DNA of 64,000 bases from JAVBPR01 sp031549485 (GTDB lineage Bacteria > Bacillota > Clostridia > Oscillospirales > Feifaniaceae): assembly GCA_031549485.1 (NCBI GenBank), contig JAVBPR010000010.1:1-64000 (forward strand), in the 5' to 3' direction. The translations under genes were made by a program, and so were the position numbers. Every line of letters begins with the position of its first letter. The stretch's first letter is position 1. This document shows positions 8,891 to 18,037 of this stretch, piece by piece. A model generated the notes under the pieces. The model saw only the letters and a program-made list of their open reading frames with translations. It was not told where the DNA came from and did no database searches.

Positions 8891-10063
8891 ATGATTAAGT
8901 GTGCAAGCGTATATACTTTTGAAATCGACGATTGTGAAAAAGCGTATTCGGAAATAGCGGAACAGCTTGAAAGTAAAGTCACGCTACTTGAAAATTCGGT
9001 TGGAATTGTCATGTGCCATACCGAATTTATTCTTTCGGGGGCGCTGAAGTACATTTGTGAGAAACTGCCTTTTGATGTTGTCGGGGTGACAACCGCTTCT
9101 CAGGCTGTAAATGATACTGTCGGGGAACTGATGCTGTCCGTTTTTGTCATGACTTCGGATGATGTGATTTTCAAAGCCGGCTTAACCGAAAGTCTCGAAG
9201 ATGATGTTGAAGGCCCTACAAGAGCAGCTTACGCAAAGGCGAGTGAGGGCATGACCGAGCAGCCGAAGCTCGCGCTTGTTTTCCCGCCGCTTATTCTCAA
9301 GTACGCGGGCGACGTTTATCCAAATTTGTGGTCGGAAATCTTGCCGAACACCCCGAATTTCGGAACTCTCGCGATTGATGATACCGTTTCTTTCGGCGAC
9401 AGCGAAACTGTTTTTAACGGCGATAATTCCAAAACACAGATGTCGTTTGTGCTTTGTTACGGCAATATAAATCCGCGATTTTCAATCGGCGCGCTGCCCG
9501 AGGAAAATATTATGCCTTATCAAGGCGAAGTTACAAACTCAGACGGGCCGTTTGTTTCGGAAATAAATAATATCAACGCATATAAATATTTCGAAGAACT
9601 GGGCTTTGCCAATAACGGCGCGCCGACAGACAGCTTTTTGTTCGTTCCGTTTTTGATTGATTTGAAGAAAAGAGCGGACTATGACGGAATTCCGGTTATG
9701 CGCGTTCTCGCATCGTTTACCGAAGACGGCACAGCAGTTTTCAGGGGTAATGTAGACGAAAACTCGATATTTACACTTTCAAGATGCACCGAAGACAATA
9801 TTGTTTCAACCGCTGTCGATAAGGTAAAAGAAATAAATGAACTTTCTGATGTTCACGGTGTTTTGTCCTTCTCGTGCATTATCCGCCGAATGGTGCTCGG
9901 TACTAATACGCTTAAAGAGCTGGAAAATGTTCACAGCGAAATAAGTTCCGATATTCCGTTTATGATGGGCTATGCGGGCGGAGAAGTTTGTCCGACTTCG
10001 CTTAAAGACGGAAAACCGGCAAACCGTTTTCACAATTATTCGATGGTGAACCTAATTATCTGA
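8891..10063 (+). CDS. FIST-domain sensory protein
   Basis: Cytosolic protein of 390 residues with FIST_N then FIST_C architecture: early VGIVMCHTEFILSGAL and VVGVTTASQAVNDTVGE, and a C-terminal segment ending GYAGGEVCPTSLKDGKPANRFHNYS, as in FIST proteins (GEI... and N..HN..). FIST domains are thought to sense small ligands, possibly amino acids, for signalling partners. The next gene, 20 bp downstream, is a soluble hybrid histidine kinase, so FIST is probably its input partner. GTGGGGG lies just upstream of the ATG. Function is by family and context. Confidence 0.8.
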   Translation: MIKCASVYTFEIDDCEKAYSEIAEQLESKVTLLENSVGIVMCHTEFILSGALKYICEKLPFDVVGVTTASQAVNDTVGELMLSVFVMTSDDVIFKAGLTESLEDDVEGPTRAAYAKASEGMTEQPKLALVFPPLILKYAGDVYPNLWSEILPNTPNFGTLAIDDTVSFGDSETVFNGDNSKTQMSFVLCYGNINPRFSIGALPEENIMPYQGEVTNSDGPFVSEINNINAYKYFEELGFANNGAPTDSFLFVPFLIDLKKRADYDGIPVMRVLASFTEDGTAVFRGNVDENSIFTLSRCTEDNIVSTAVDKVKEINELSDVHGVLSFSCIIRRMVLGTNTLKELENVHSEISSDIPFMMGYAGGEVCPTSLKDGKPANRFHNYSMVNLII

Positions 10064-10083
10064 TTTTTCGCAGGAGTGAATTA

Positions 10084-11781
10084 ATGGACAGTATTGTTAA
10101 TGAATCTTTTGTATCCCGTGAGGAATATGAAAAAATAGAAGCCATGCTAAAAGAAGTGACTCTTGAAAAGAACAAACTTTCAAGAGCGCTTCGCGTCAGC
10201 GAAAATCGAAACGAAGTATTCAAGCTAAACGCAGACACGCAGGTTAGCATTAACAAAACAATTACACATGAAAAACAAAAGCAGGACATGTATGTGCGCC
10301 TGCTTTTGGCGTCATGCCCGGATATCATCATGGTTTTTGACGAAAATTTGAAATTCCTTCTCGGCACAAATTCGATAAAAGATATTTTGGAAATTGAAGA
10401 CACGTCGATTCTTCAGGGCAGGGAACTTGACCTGATTATAGAAAGATACCGCCCGTTTGCTTTTAGCGGCGAGGTTGTTGCCGCGGCGAAAAAAATGATA
10501 GCAAACGATAGCATTAAAACAGAAACAAGAATCGAAGTTGCGGCGGAAAACGGCCGTTATGACGTCAGCGTTCTTCCGTTTTTTCAAGATGATAATGTTT
10601 TTGCAGGAATACTAATTCTAATCCATGATATTACCGAGCTTAATAAAGCCAAAATAGAGGCGGAAAACGCCAATAAAGCGAAGTCGGATTTTCTTGCGAA
10701 TATGTCTCACGAGATAAGAACTCCGATGAACGCTATTCTCGGATTGCTGAATTCTATAGGCAGCGAGCCGCTTTCGGAGCGGCAAAAGAATTATCTCGGG
10801 AATATAAATAAAGCGGGATTGTCGCTGCTTAGCATAATAAACGATATTTTGGATTTTTCGAAGATCGAAGCGGGCAAACTTACCTTAACCCCGATTAATT
10901 TTGACCTATATTCCTTGCTTGAAAATATTTCTTCGCTGATAGAAGTTTCCGCGCGCGAAAAAAGCCTTGAATATAGCCTTGATATTGCGGAAAATGTGCC
11001 GAGGTTTATTTACGCCGATGAAACGCGGCTAAGGCAGGTTATTAACAATCTGCTGGTAAACGCGGTAAAATACACCCCATCCGGTCGTGTTTCGCTACAC
11101 GCTTTTGTTGATAAAGACGGCGGCTATATTTGTTTTGATATAATCGATACCGGTATCGGCATTAAAGATGAAGATTTAAACAGGCTCTTTTCGCCGTTTG
11201 AGCAGCTCGATTTAAGAAAAAATAAAAATATTATCGGCACCGGCCTTGGTCTTGCAATTACAAAGCACATCTGCGAAGCGATGGAGGGCAAGGTTTCGGT
11301 TACAAGCGAGTACGAAAAGGGCTCGACCTTTTCAATAAAAATTCCGCTTCATATCGGCGAAACCGAAGAAAGCGACTTGCCGGGCGGCGACGCCGTGTTT
11401 TATTCTGCGCCGGACGCCAAAGTGCTTGTGGTTGATGATATTGACATCAATCTCGTTGTCGCAGAGGCGATTTTAAGCGAGTACAGCATTGTGCCGGATA
11501 TGGTGGCTTCGGGCGAAGAGGCGTTGGAAAAAATCAAAACAAAGCGCTACGATATTATTTTCATGGATCAGATGATGCCTGGAATGGATGGGGTAGAGAC
11601 GACCGCGAAAATTCGGCAGTATGACGACTATTATAAAGCCGTGCCGGTTGTCGCCCTTACCGCCAACGCTTTAAGCGGCGCGGAGCAATCGCTTTTAAAA
11701 TCCGGATTTAATGATTATATTTCAAAACCTATTGATGTAAATCTTATGAATAAATGTCTCGCCAGGTGGCTTAAAAGCTAA
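10084..11781 (+). CDS. Soluble hybrid histidine kinase / response regulator
   Basis: 565 residues without membrane segments. An N-terminal coiled coil (about 10-60) precedes a PAS-like sensor (about 75-185). HisKA carries the phospho-acceptor in NMSHEIRTPMNAILG (His209). HATPase_c has the N box (NNLLVNAVKYTP), G1 (DTGIGI) and G2 (GTGLGLAITKH). The C-terminal receiver contains DIIFMDQMMPGMDG with phospho-acceptor Asp495. No HPt or output domain is fused, so phosphate must pass to another protein not found in this window. It forms a two-gene operon with the FIST protein. Confidence 0.92.
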   Translation: MDSIVNESFVSREEYEKIEAMLKEVTLEKNKLSRALRVSENRNEVFKLNADTQVSINKTITHEKQKQDMYVRLLLASCPDIIMVFDENLKFLLGTNSIKDILEIEDTSILQGRELDLIIERYRPFAFSGEVVAAAKKMIANDSIKTETRIEVAAENGRYDVSVLPFFQDDNVFAGILILIHDITELNKAKIEAENANKAKSDFLANMSHEIRTPMNAILGLLNSIGSEPLSERQKNYLGNINKAGLSLLSIINDILDFSKIEAGKLTLTPINFDLYSLLENISSLIEVSAREKSLEYSLDIAENVPRFIYADETRLRQVINNLLVNAVKYTPSGRVSLHAFVDKDGGYICFDIIDTGIGIKDEDLNRLFSPFEQLDLRKNKNIIGTGLGLAITKHICEAMEGKVSVTSEYEKGSTFSIKIPLHIGETEESDLPGGDAVFYSAPDAKVLVVDDIDINLVVAEAILSEYSIVPDMVASGEEALEKIKTKRYDIIFMDQMMPGMDGVETTAKIRQYDDYYKAVPVVALTANALSGAEQSLLKSGFNDYISKPIDVNLMNKCLARWLKS

Positions 11782-11793
11782 TAATATTTAAAT

Positions 11794-11830
11794 AAAGAAA
11801 GCCCTCCATTAAAACGGAGGGCTTTCTTTT
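11794..11830. terminator. Bidirectional terminator between convergent signalling genes
   Basis: 14-bp stem AAAGAAAGCCCTCC / GGAGGGCTTTCTTT with an 8-nt loop. The A-rich and T-rich flanks let it serve the kinase gene on the plus strand and the EAL operon on the minus strand. Confidence 0.85.
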
Positions 11831-11875
11831 CATAATTCAATATAAAACGCAGCTAACGGTCCGCCGGAACGCAGA

Positions 11876-14191
11876 CTATTTATTAGAGCTGCTTTTGGCA
11901 AGTTCGAGCAGTTCGTTTTTGCTAAGCGAGCCCGAAAGGCTGTTGCCTTCGATTAAAGATATTCCGAGTTTTTCGGCGAGCTGTATGTCTTTCATCTGCT
12001 CGACGCACTTTACAATCAAGCTGATACCGAGCTTTTTGCAAAGTTCCAAGAAAGATTTTACAATCATAACGCTGTCATCATCGCTTTTCATGCTCTGGAT
12101 GAGCGCGACGTCAAGTTTTATCATTTTGCACTTAAATTTCCCTACCGGAACAATCGAGGCACTATCCCATTTATAGCCGTCGATTGCGATATTTGCGCCG
12201 AGCTCTGTTACCTCTTTGGCAAAAGCAAGCATTTCCTCAAGATAAATAAACGCCGCGCGTTCTTTCACCTCGAAAGTAAATTTTTCGGGAGGGTAATCCA
12301 CCTCAAGCATTTTCTTTTTCACTTCGCAGATAAAATCGCGGTCAAAAATCTGATGATTTGATAGATTAACGCTCACAAAAAAGTCGGTTCCATATTTTTT
12401 TATATATTCTTTTCCGGCCGATAACGCCTTTTCGATTACGAACATACCGAGCTTTTTGATATTTCCAGTCGCCTCGAAAACAGGGATAAAAGTACTTGGG
12501 AAAACCCGCCCGATAGTCGGGTGATTCCATCTGACAAAAGATTCAGCGCCGATTATTTTGTTTTGCGTTACATCGAAAATAGGCTGGAATTCTACGCAGA
12601 AATCCCGCTCATAATTTATTGCTTCGTTAGTCGTCAGTATGTGCCGATAAAGCTGATGCTGAAGCTTCATCGCCTTTGAATAAATAAATTCGGATTTTAT
12701 GCTTCGTTTGTTAAAAACGTTGCTAAGTGCATAGGATGCGTTTGCAAGAGCTTCATCGATGCTGACGTCGCTTTCAATGATATAAAATCCGGCTCTAAAA
12801 TCGATAGCAAGTCTTTGATTTCCTATTTTTATATGTGCTTTTTCCGCTTTTTCTAAAATTTCTTTGACTTTTTCGAGATTATAAATAATTCCGTTTGAAA
12901 AAACGCTATATTCGTTTTCGCTGATTCTTGCCAACACGGTACCCGGCAAAATATTTCGATTGATATATTTGGCAATTTCTTTGTCGAGCTCTTTTCTTTG
13001 TTCGGTCGTAAGGATACATGTAATCGTTCCGTAATTTAAAGCGCCGACATTCATCAAAAATGTTCCGGTCAGACCGTTTTCGTTTTTATCTTCATATTCT
13101 TTCATGCTTTCGATAAGTTTTTTGCTGTTATAAAGTCCGGTTGTCTCGTCATGTTCAGTTATATACGAAAGCCGCGTTGCGACGCGGTTGACGTCGGTAA
13201 TATTTCGGACGAGTAATATTTTTCCGCCCGCAAATTTTGTGCTTTCGTCGTTTACCAAAACGCGAAAACTTAAATGAAGAATATTGCCGCTGCCCAAATC
13301 AAGCTGCAAAGTTGTCTCCGCTTCGCCCTCGAGATTTTCATCAATGCCGGGAAAAAGCTCGGAAAGGAATTTGCCCCGATAATTTTCAGGAGAGCATTTC
13401 AGCATTTTTTCCATGGTGGCGTTCATATAATCGACCTTGTTTTCCGAGGTAACGCTGATTACTCCGTCGGCAGTAAGATCCAAAACATTTCTTTTTACAT
13501 ATGTTTTGCTGTCGAATATCCCGTAATAAGTAAAGCAAACATAAACGAAAATGCTTGAAAATACAAGTGAAGGGGGAGTCCAGTCAATAGGTGTAATTCC
13601 GAGATTGAAAATTATGTCTGCCGCCATAGGAAAAACGACCGCGGAAAGCATAAGCATGATTTGCCCTTTCGGCGCGTTTTTCTTGAAAAGGGAGGCGAAA
13701 ATGCTCAAGGTGGAGTAAGAGAACATAACAAAAATCATGACTACGCAAACGTAAAACAGAATTCCGCGTTCGCAGGCAAAAATAATGATTCCGTCAATTT
13801 CCTTAACGCCAACCCATTTGTAGTAAAGGTGAAACGGATTAACCCAAACAGAAAAAAGAATAAACGCACTTGCGGAAAACAGCAATATCGCGTCGCCGCG
13901 CGTAACTCTTTGTTTTAAATAATTGTTTTTGCACATGTAATAATAGGAGATAGGGGTGGCGACTATTGCGGCATACTGGCATTTTATATAGAGAAGTTTC
14001 GTCTCAACGCCGCTATTTAGGCATTCAAGCACAAAGAAAAGAACCCAAAGGGCCATGGCAAGAAACATGGCGGTAAAGGTTTCGCTTCCTTTTATTGAAT
14101 TTGTTCGCGCTTTAAGATTTAGCTGGAAAGCAATTAACGTAATGATGACAAATGCAATTAAGTTTATGGTAACGACAACGGTGTTTGCCAT
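11876..14191 (-). CDS. Membrane GGDEF/EAL-type protein with degenerate active sites
   Basis: 771 residues. Seven or eight N-terminal membrane segments (7TMR-HisK-like, about 1-215), a PAS-like domain (about 225-330), a GGDEF-type domain (about 345-490) and an EAL-type domain (about 510-765). GGDEF is replaced by SENEY. In the EAL domain, ESF replaces EAL, the DDFG metal-binding motif reads IDGYKWD (second Asp lost), and the AEGVE motif reads VKCVE. I therefore infer no cyclase and probably no phosphodiesterase activity, leaving a c-di-GMP receptor or regulatory role. It is 29 bp downstream of an intact-EAL paralogue and probably co-transcribed. Start ATG has GAAAGGAGCGAAAA. Confidence 0.85.
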   Translation of the reverse strand: MANTVVVTINLIAFVIITLIAFQLNLKARTNSIKGSETFTAMFLAMALWVLFFVLECLNSGVETKLLYIKCQYAAIVATPISYYYMCKNNYLKQRVTRGDAILLFSASAFILFSVWVNPFHLYYKWVGVKEIDGIIIFACERGILFYVCVVMIFVMFSYSTLSIFASLFKKNAPKGQIMLMLSAVVFPMAADIIFNLGITPIDWTPPSLVFSSIFVYVCFTYYGIFDSKTYVKRNVLDLTADGVISVTSENKVDYMNATMEKMLKCSPENYRGKFLSELFPGIDENLEGEAETTLQLDLGSGNILHLSFRVLVNDESTKFAGGKILLVRNITDVNRVATRLSYITEHDETTGLYNSKKLIESMKEYEDKNENGLTGTFLMNVGALNYGTITCILTTEQRKELDKEIAKYINRNILPGTVLARISENEYSVFSNGIIYNLEKVKEILEKAEKAHIKIGNQRLAIDFRAGFYIIESDVSIDEALANASYALSNVFNKRSIKSEFIYSKAMKLQHQLYRHILTTNEAINYERDFCVEFQPIFDVTQNKIIGAESFVRWNHPTIGRVFPSTFIPVFEATGNIKKLGMFVIEKALSAGKEYIKKYGTDFFVSVNLSNHQIFDRDFICEVKKKMLEVDYPPEKFTFEVKERAAFIYLEEMLAFAKEVTELGANIAIDGYKWDSASIVPVGKFKCKMIKLDVALIQSMKSDDDSVMIVKSFLELCKKLGISLIVKCVEQMKDIQLAEKLGISLIEGNSLSGSLSKNELLELAKSSSNK

Positions 14192-14220
14192 TTTTCGCTC
14201 CTTTCAAACTCTTTCGGACA

Positions 14221-16521
14221 TTAAATTACTTCGGTGCCAAACTCGATGTAATATTCTTTGAAATCATTTAGTTTAAGCGGTCTGCTGTAAATATAGCCTT
14301 GTATCAAAGCGAAGCCCTGATTTTTAAACGATGCGAGAGCATTCACGCTGTCGATATGCTCGACAACGACGGGAATGCCAAGCTCGTCAAACATATTAAG
14401 AAGCGATTTTACGACAATTCTTCTTTTTTCATTTGTATGCGTGCTCTGGGAAAGAGAGGTGTCAAGTTTGACCTTGTTTATGCCAAGCTCGCTGATATAT
14501 GCAACCGAAGTGTCGCCGGAACCGAAGTCGTCAAGCGAAATTGAAGAGCCCATCTCTTTCATTTTTTTGCAAAAATCAATTACATTTTCAAGTTTGCTGC
14601 TGGTCGCCGTTTCGGTAATTTCAAAGTCAAGGCGGGCGCTGTTTACATGTTTTTTCGCAATCAGCTCTTTTATACTCGTCACAAATCCGTAATTATCGAT
14701 TTGTTTTTTCGAAACGTTAACGCTTAGCTTGAAATCGGGGCTGACATATTTTTCGAATTCGTAAAGCGCGTCGCAGGCTTTTCCGATAACAGCATAGCCG
14801 AGCTTTTCAATTTGATTTGCATTTTCCAACACAGGAATAAAAACAGCCGGTGAAAGCTGCCCGTAAATCGGGTGGTTCCACCGAAGCAAGGCTTCCGCGG
14901 CTACTATTTTATTATTTTTTATATCGACAATAGGCTGAAATTCAAGGAAAAAGTCGTTTTTATAATCGATATTTTGAATAGCGCCCAAAATATTTTTTTT
15001 CAGCTCATGCTCTCTCGACATTGAAGAGTTGTAGAGCGCGATATTTTGCGAGCGTTCGAAAACATATTTTAAAGCAAAAAGCGCGTTTGAAATCGCGGTT
15101 TTTGCCGATACGTTTTTATCGTTTATGTAGTAAACACCCATGCAAAATTCAATATCGAACGATTGTCCGTCGATTAAAAAAGTTTTGTGTTTTGTTCGCT
15201 CAAAAAGGTCATATAAAGATGAAAAATCAATGCTTATTCCCTGGGTGAACAAGCAATATTCATTTTCTCTGTATTTGCTGAGAAGAAAACCGGGAACGAG
15301 CTCCGCAATATATTTCGCAGCATATACAAAGATTTGGTTTTCCTGTTCAACACTGATAAGTCCTTTTAAATATTCGGCATTTTTTACCGCGACAGCTAAA
15401 ATGAAGTTGCCTTTAAGTCGTCCTTCGTGCGCTTTCCCGAAATCCTCCACCATTTTTTCGAATTTGTCGCTGTTTATGAGCCCGGTGACCGTATCGTATT
15501 TTGTGAGGTATTCAATTTTATTTTCGGCGTTAATCACATTTGTTATGTTGTGCAGGATAATAAGTGTTCCGTAGACCTTTTTCTTTTCGTCGGAAAGGGT
15601 GCTGTGCGTGGTGTTAAAAACGGTGTCGCCAAAGTGGATTATTTCCGAGGTTATATCTTCCGGAAATCTTTCGTCTACTTCAAAAAGCTGCTTGTTTCTG
15701 ATTTCTGCAAGTTTTTTGCCAATCAGGTTTTCTGCGACAATATTAGCATATTCGATTTTGCCGTCCGGCATAAGGACGAAAAGAGGATCGCTAAAAAGAG
15801 ACAGCATATTTCGTTGGAGATACCATGTTGTATCGATTGTTCCAAATCTCAAAACGCTATATGTAAGGGCGATTGCAGAGATAAAAATAACTACATTGGT
15901 ATAATCGATTTTAGTAATCCCGAGGATATAAAGTATATTGCAGGAAATCGGAACAAGCACCGAGGTCAGCATAAGGAGTGCGTGCCGAAGTTTTATAGCT
16001 TTCTTTATGTAGCTGAAAACCATTCGTCCAACCGTTGTAAGGAAAAGAGAATATAAAATAATTTGGAAAACATAAAAAGTAGGTGTAAATTCAACATAAA
16101 GAGTGTAAGTGCCTTTGGAAATTTCGGTTAAATAATAGTCGCCGAACATCAAATTGTGCGGATTAAGAAGATCAAAAAATATATTTACAAGCGCAAGGGT
16201 TACGCCGAAAATCGGATAGGATTTTGCCATAGGCTTGTAATCGGGCAGATTTATAAGGAAAAATACAATAAAAAAACAAACGCTGACAATCGTAAGCGCG
16301 GTTTGCATTTTGAGTGCAAAAAGCGCTACATCTGCTTCGTTTGTTGCATATTGTAAAATATAAAAAATGTTACCGAGAACAAATGAAAAGATTAAGGCTA
16401 TAAAATACTTTACGCCTTTTAAAGCCAGCGTCTTTGTTCTGAAAAGAACTATAACGGCGCAGACAATCATGATGATAATTGATAACAATCCGAAAATTGC
16501 TAACATGCTTGAAAGATTCAT
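14221..16521 (-). CDS. Membrane c-di-GMP phosphodiesterase (degenerate GGDEF, intact EAL)
   Basis: 766 residues with the same layout as its downstream paralogue: multi-spanning N terminus, PAS-like domain, GGDEF-type domain with RENEY in place of GGDEF, and an EAL domain. Here the EAL residues are kept: EALLRW, NVSKKQ, EITET, DDFGSG, KLDTSL and LIQGY; only the last Glu of AEGVE is Asp (VEHID). It likely hydrolyses c-di-GMP to pGpG at the membrane. I set the start at 16521 because GTGGGGGCAAGT precedes that ATG; an ATG 36 bp further upstream lacks a ribosome site. Confidence 0.87.
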   Translation of the reverse strand: MNLSSMLAIFGLLSIIIMIVCAVIVLFRTKTLALKGVKYFIALIFSFVLGNIFYILQYATNEADVALFALKMQTALTIVSVCFFIVFFLINLPDYKPMAKSYPIFGVTLALVNIFFDLLNPHNLMFGDYYLTEISKGTYTLYVEFTPTFYVFQIILYSLFLTTVGRMVFSYIKKAIKLRHALLMLTSVLVPISCNILYILGITKIDYTNVVIFISAIALTYSVLRFGTIDTTWYLQRNMLSLFSDPLFVLMPDGKIEYANIVAENLIGKKLAEIRNKQLFEVDERFPEDITSEIIHFGDTVFNTTHSTLSDEKKKVYGTLIILHNITNVINAENKIEYLTKYDTVTGLINSDKFEKMVEDFGKAHEGRLKGNFILAVAVKNAEYLKGLISVEQENQIFVYAAKYIAELVPGFLLSKYRENEYCLFTQGISIDFSSLYDLFERTKHKTFLIDGQSFDIEFCMGVYYINDKNVSAKTAISNALFALKYVFERSQNIALYNSSMSREHELKKNILGAIQNIDYKNDFFLEFQPIVDIKNNKIVAAEALLRWNHPIYGQLSPAVFIPVLENANQIEKLGYAVIGKACDALYEFEKYVSPDFKLSVNVSKKQIDNYGFVTSIKELIAKKHVNSARLDFEITETATSSKLENVIDFCKKMKEMGSSISLDDFGSGDTSVAYISELGINKVKLDTSLSQSTHTNEKRRIVVKSLLNMFDELGIPVVVEHIDSVNALASFKNQGFALIQGYIYSRPLKLNDFKEYYIEFGTEVI

Positions 16522-16673
16522 ACTTGCCCCCACAAATACGCTTCCGCACAAGAACATATATACCGCTATTGTTCTTAAATTATAACATGTATTTTTATAT
16601 ATTACAATTGTTAATCCGTAACAAATATTTTACAAAATATATGTTGAGGTATGAAAAGACGAAAAAACGATTT

Positions 16674-16700
16674 TTGCAAATTGTTACTTTGTGATATAAT
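16674..16700 (+). promoter_or_regulatory. Promoter of the EutH-like gene
   Basis: TTGCAA (16674-16679) and an extended -10 TGATATAAT (16692-16700) with a 15-bp spacer. The predicted transcript starts near 16707, which excludes the upstream ATG at 16651 as a start. Confidence 0.5.
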
Positions 16701-16716
16701 CTTTGCAAAGGGAGGG

Positions 16717-17856
16717 ATGGATTTGTTTAGTATCAATAATATTATTATCTACATAATGCTTGGATTCATGGTGTTTGCAACGGTCGACAAACTGTTTCTT
16801 AAAAATAAATTCGGCTACGGAGAGCAGCTCGACGAAGCGTTTAACGCAATGGGGCCGCTTGCGCTTGCTATTGTCGGTATTATGTGCTTTGCGCCGGTTA
16901 TCGGCAAATTTTTAACACCGCTTTTCACGCCGCTTTACAACTTTTTCGGCGCGGATCCGGCAATGGCGGCGGGCTCACTTTTGGCCAGCGATATGGGCGG
17001 TTTCGCCCTTGCGGGGCAGATGACTTCAAATACGCAGATTCAGGGGCTTTCCGGAATTTTGCTCGGCTCGATGATGGGCGTCACGATAATTTTTATAATA
17101 CCTTATACTTCGACCGTTATCGAAAAATCGGATAGGGCATTTTTATCAAAAGGTATAATGGCCGGAATTATCCCGATTCCGATCGGTTGCTTAATAGGCG
17201 GACTTATCGCGGGAATACCTGTCATGATACTTTTGAAAAATCTTATTCTTGTCGCGGTTTTTGCAATCGTGCTGGCGTTGCTTCTTGTTTTTGCGCCGAA
17301 TTTTACGGTGAAACTTTTCAGCGTTTTTTCAAAAATAATTACAATTCTTATTGGTCTCATGCTTGCGGTCGCGATAATTGATGCGCTCACCGGATACACT
17401 CTCGGCGGACTTCTGTTCGGTTCCGAGACCATCGTGCCCGGCATGGCGCATATCGAAGACCAGTTTATCGTTGTCGGGCTTATAGCTTCTATGCTCGCGG
17501 GAGCATATCCGTTTATAAGATTTCTCACAACAATTTTGACAAAGCCGCTTGTCGCGCTCGGCAAAGTTATCGGGGTGAATTCGGTCACCGTCGCCGGAAT
17601 GCTCGCTTGCCTTGCAAATAGCATTCCGATGTATACTATGGTAAAAGACATGGACAACAGGGGAAAGGTAATGTCGATTGCTTTTTCTGTATGCGCGGGC
17701 TTTTGCCTTGGCGACTTTTTGGGATTTACCTCCGCTAATGCGCCGGAATTTATTTTCCCGATGATTGCGGGAAAACTTTGCGCCGGTGTTATCGCGCTTT
17801 TTATCGCTCATTTCGTGGCGGAGAAAAAGCCGAAAGAAAAGAAAATAGCGGCATAA
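16717..17856 (+). CDS. eutH: EutH-like ethanolamine transporter
   Basis: Integral membrane protein of 379 residues with about ten segments. EutH-type signatures include the N-terminal NIIIYIMLGFMVFATVDK, FNAMGPLALAIVGIM, the block GADPAMAAGSLLASDMGG, and a C-terminal FLGFTSANAPEF. EutH imports (or facilitates entry of) ethanolamine for the eut pathway. No other eut gene is in this window, so the substrate is inferred only from the family. ATG 16717 directly abuts the ribosome site GGAGGG; TTG 16723 is better spaced and equally possible. A terminator follows. Confidence 0.85.
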   Translation: MDLFSINNIIIYIMLGFMVFATVDKLFLKNKFGYGEQLDEAFNAMGPLALAIVGIMCFAPVIGKFLTPLFTPLYNFFGADPAMAAGSLLASDMGGFALAGQMTSNTQIQGLSGILLGSMMGVTIIFIIPYTSTVIEKSDRAFLSKGIMAGIIPIPIGCLIGGLIAGIPVMILLKNLILVAVFAIVLALLLVFAPNFTVKLFSVFSKIITILIGLMLAVAIIDALTGYTLGGLLFGSETIVPGMAHIEDQFIVVGLIASMLAGAYPFIRFLTTILTKPLVALGKVIGVNSVTVAGMLACLANSIPMYTMVKDMDNRGKVMSIAFSVCAGFCLGDFLGFTSANAPEFIFPMIAGKLCAGVIALFIAHFVAEKKPKEKKIAA

Positions 17857-17880
17857 GCGCAAATATAGGTAATAATGAAA

Positions 17881-17906
17881 AGAGGCGGGATTCCCGCCTC
17901 TTTTTT
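17881..17906 (+). terminator. Rho-independent terminator after eutH
   Basis: AGAGGCGGG / CCCGCCTCT stem with a 3-nt loop and a run of T. Confidence 0.9.
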
Positions 17907-18037
17907 ATTGGAAAATATATAGGAAAAAGGCGATTTTTTCAAATAATACAATTATGTTACAGGTTTACATAATTTGTTGAAAAAGATAGAAAAATATAAT
18001 ATTATGGCTATATATGACAGTTTTGGGGTGATTGACA

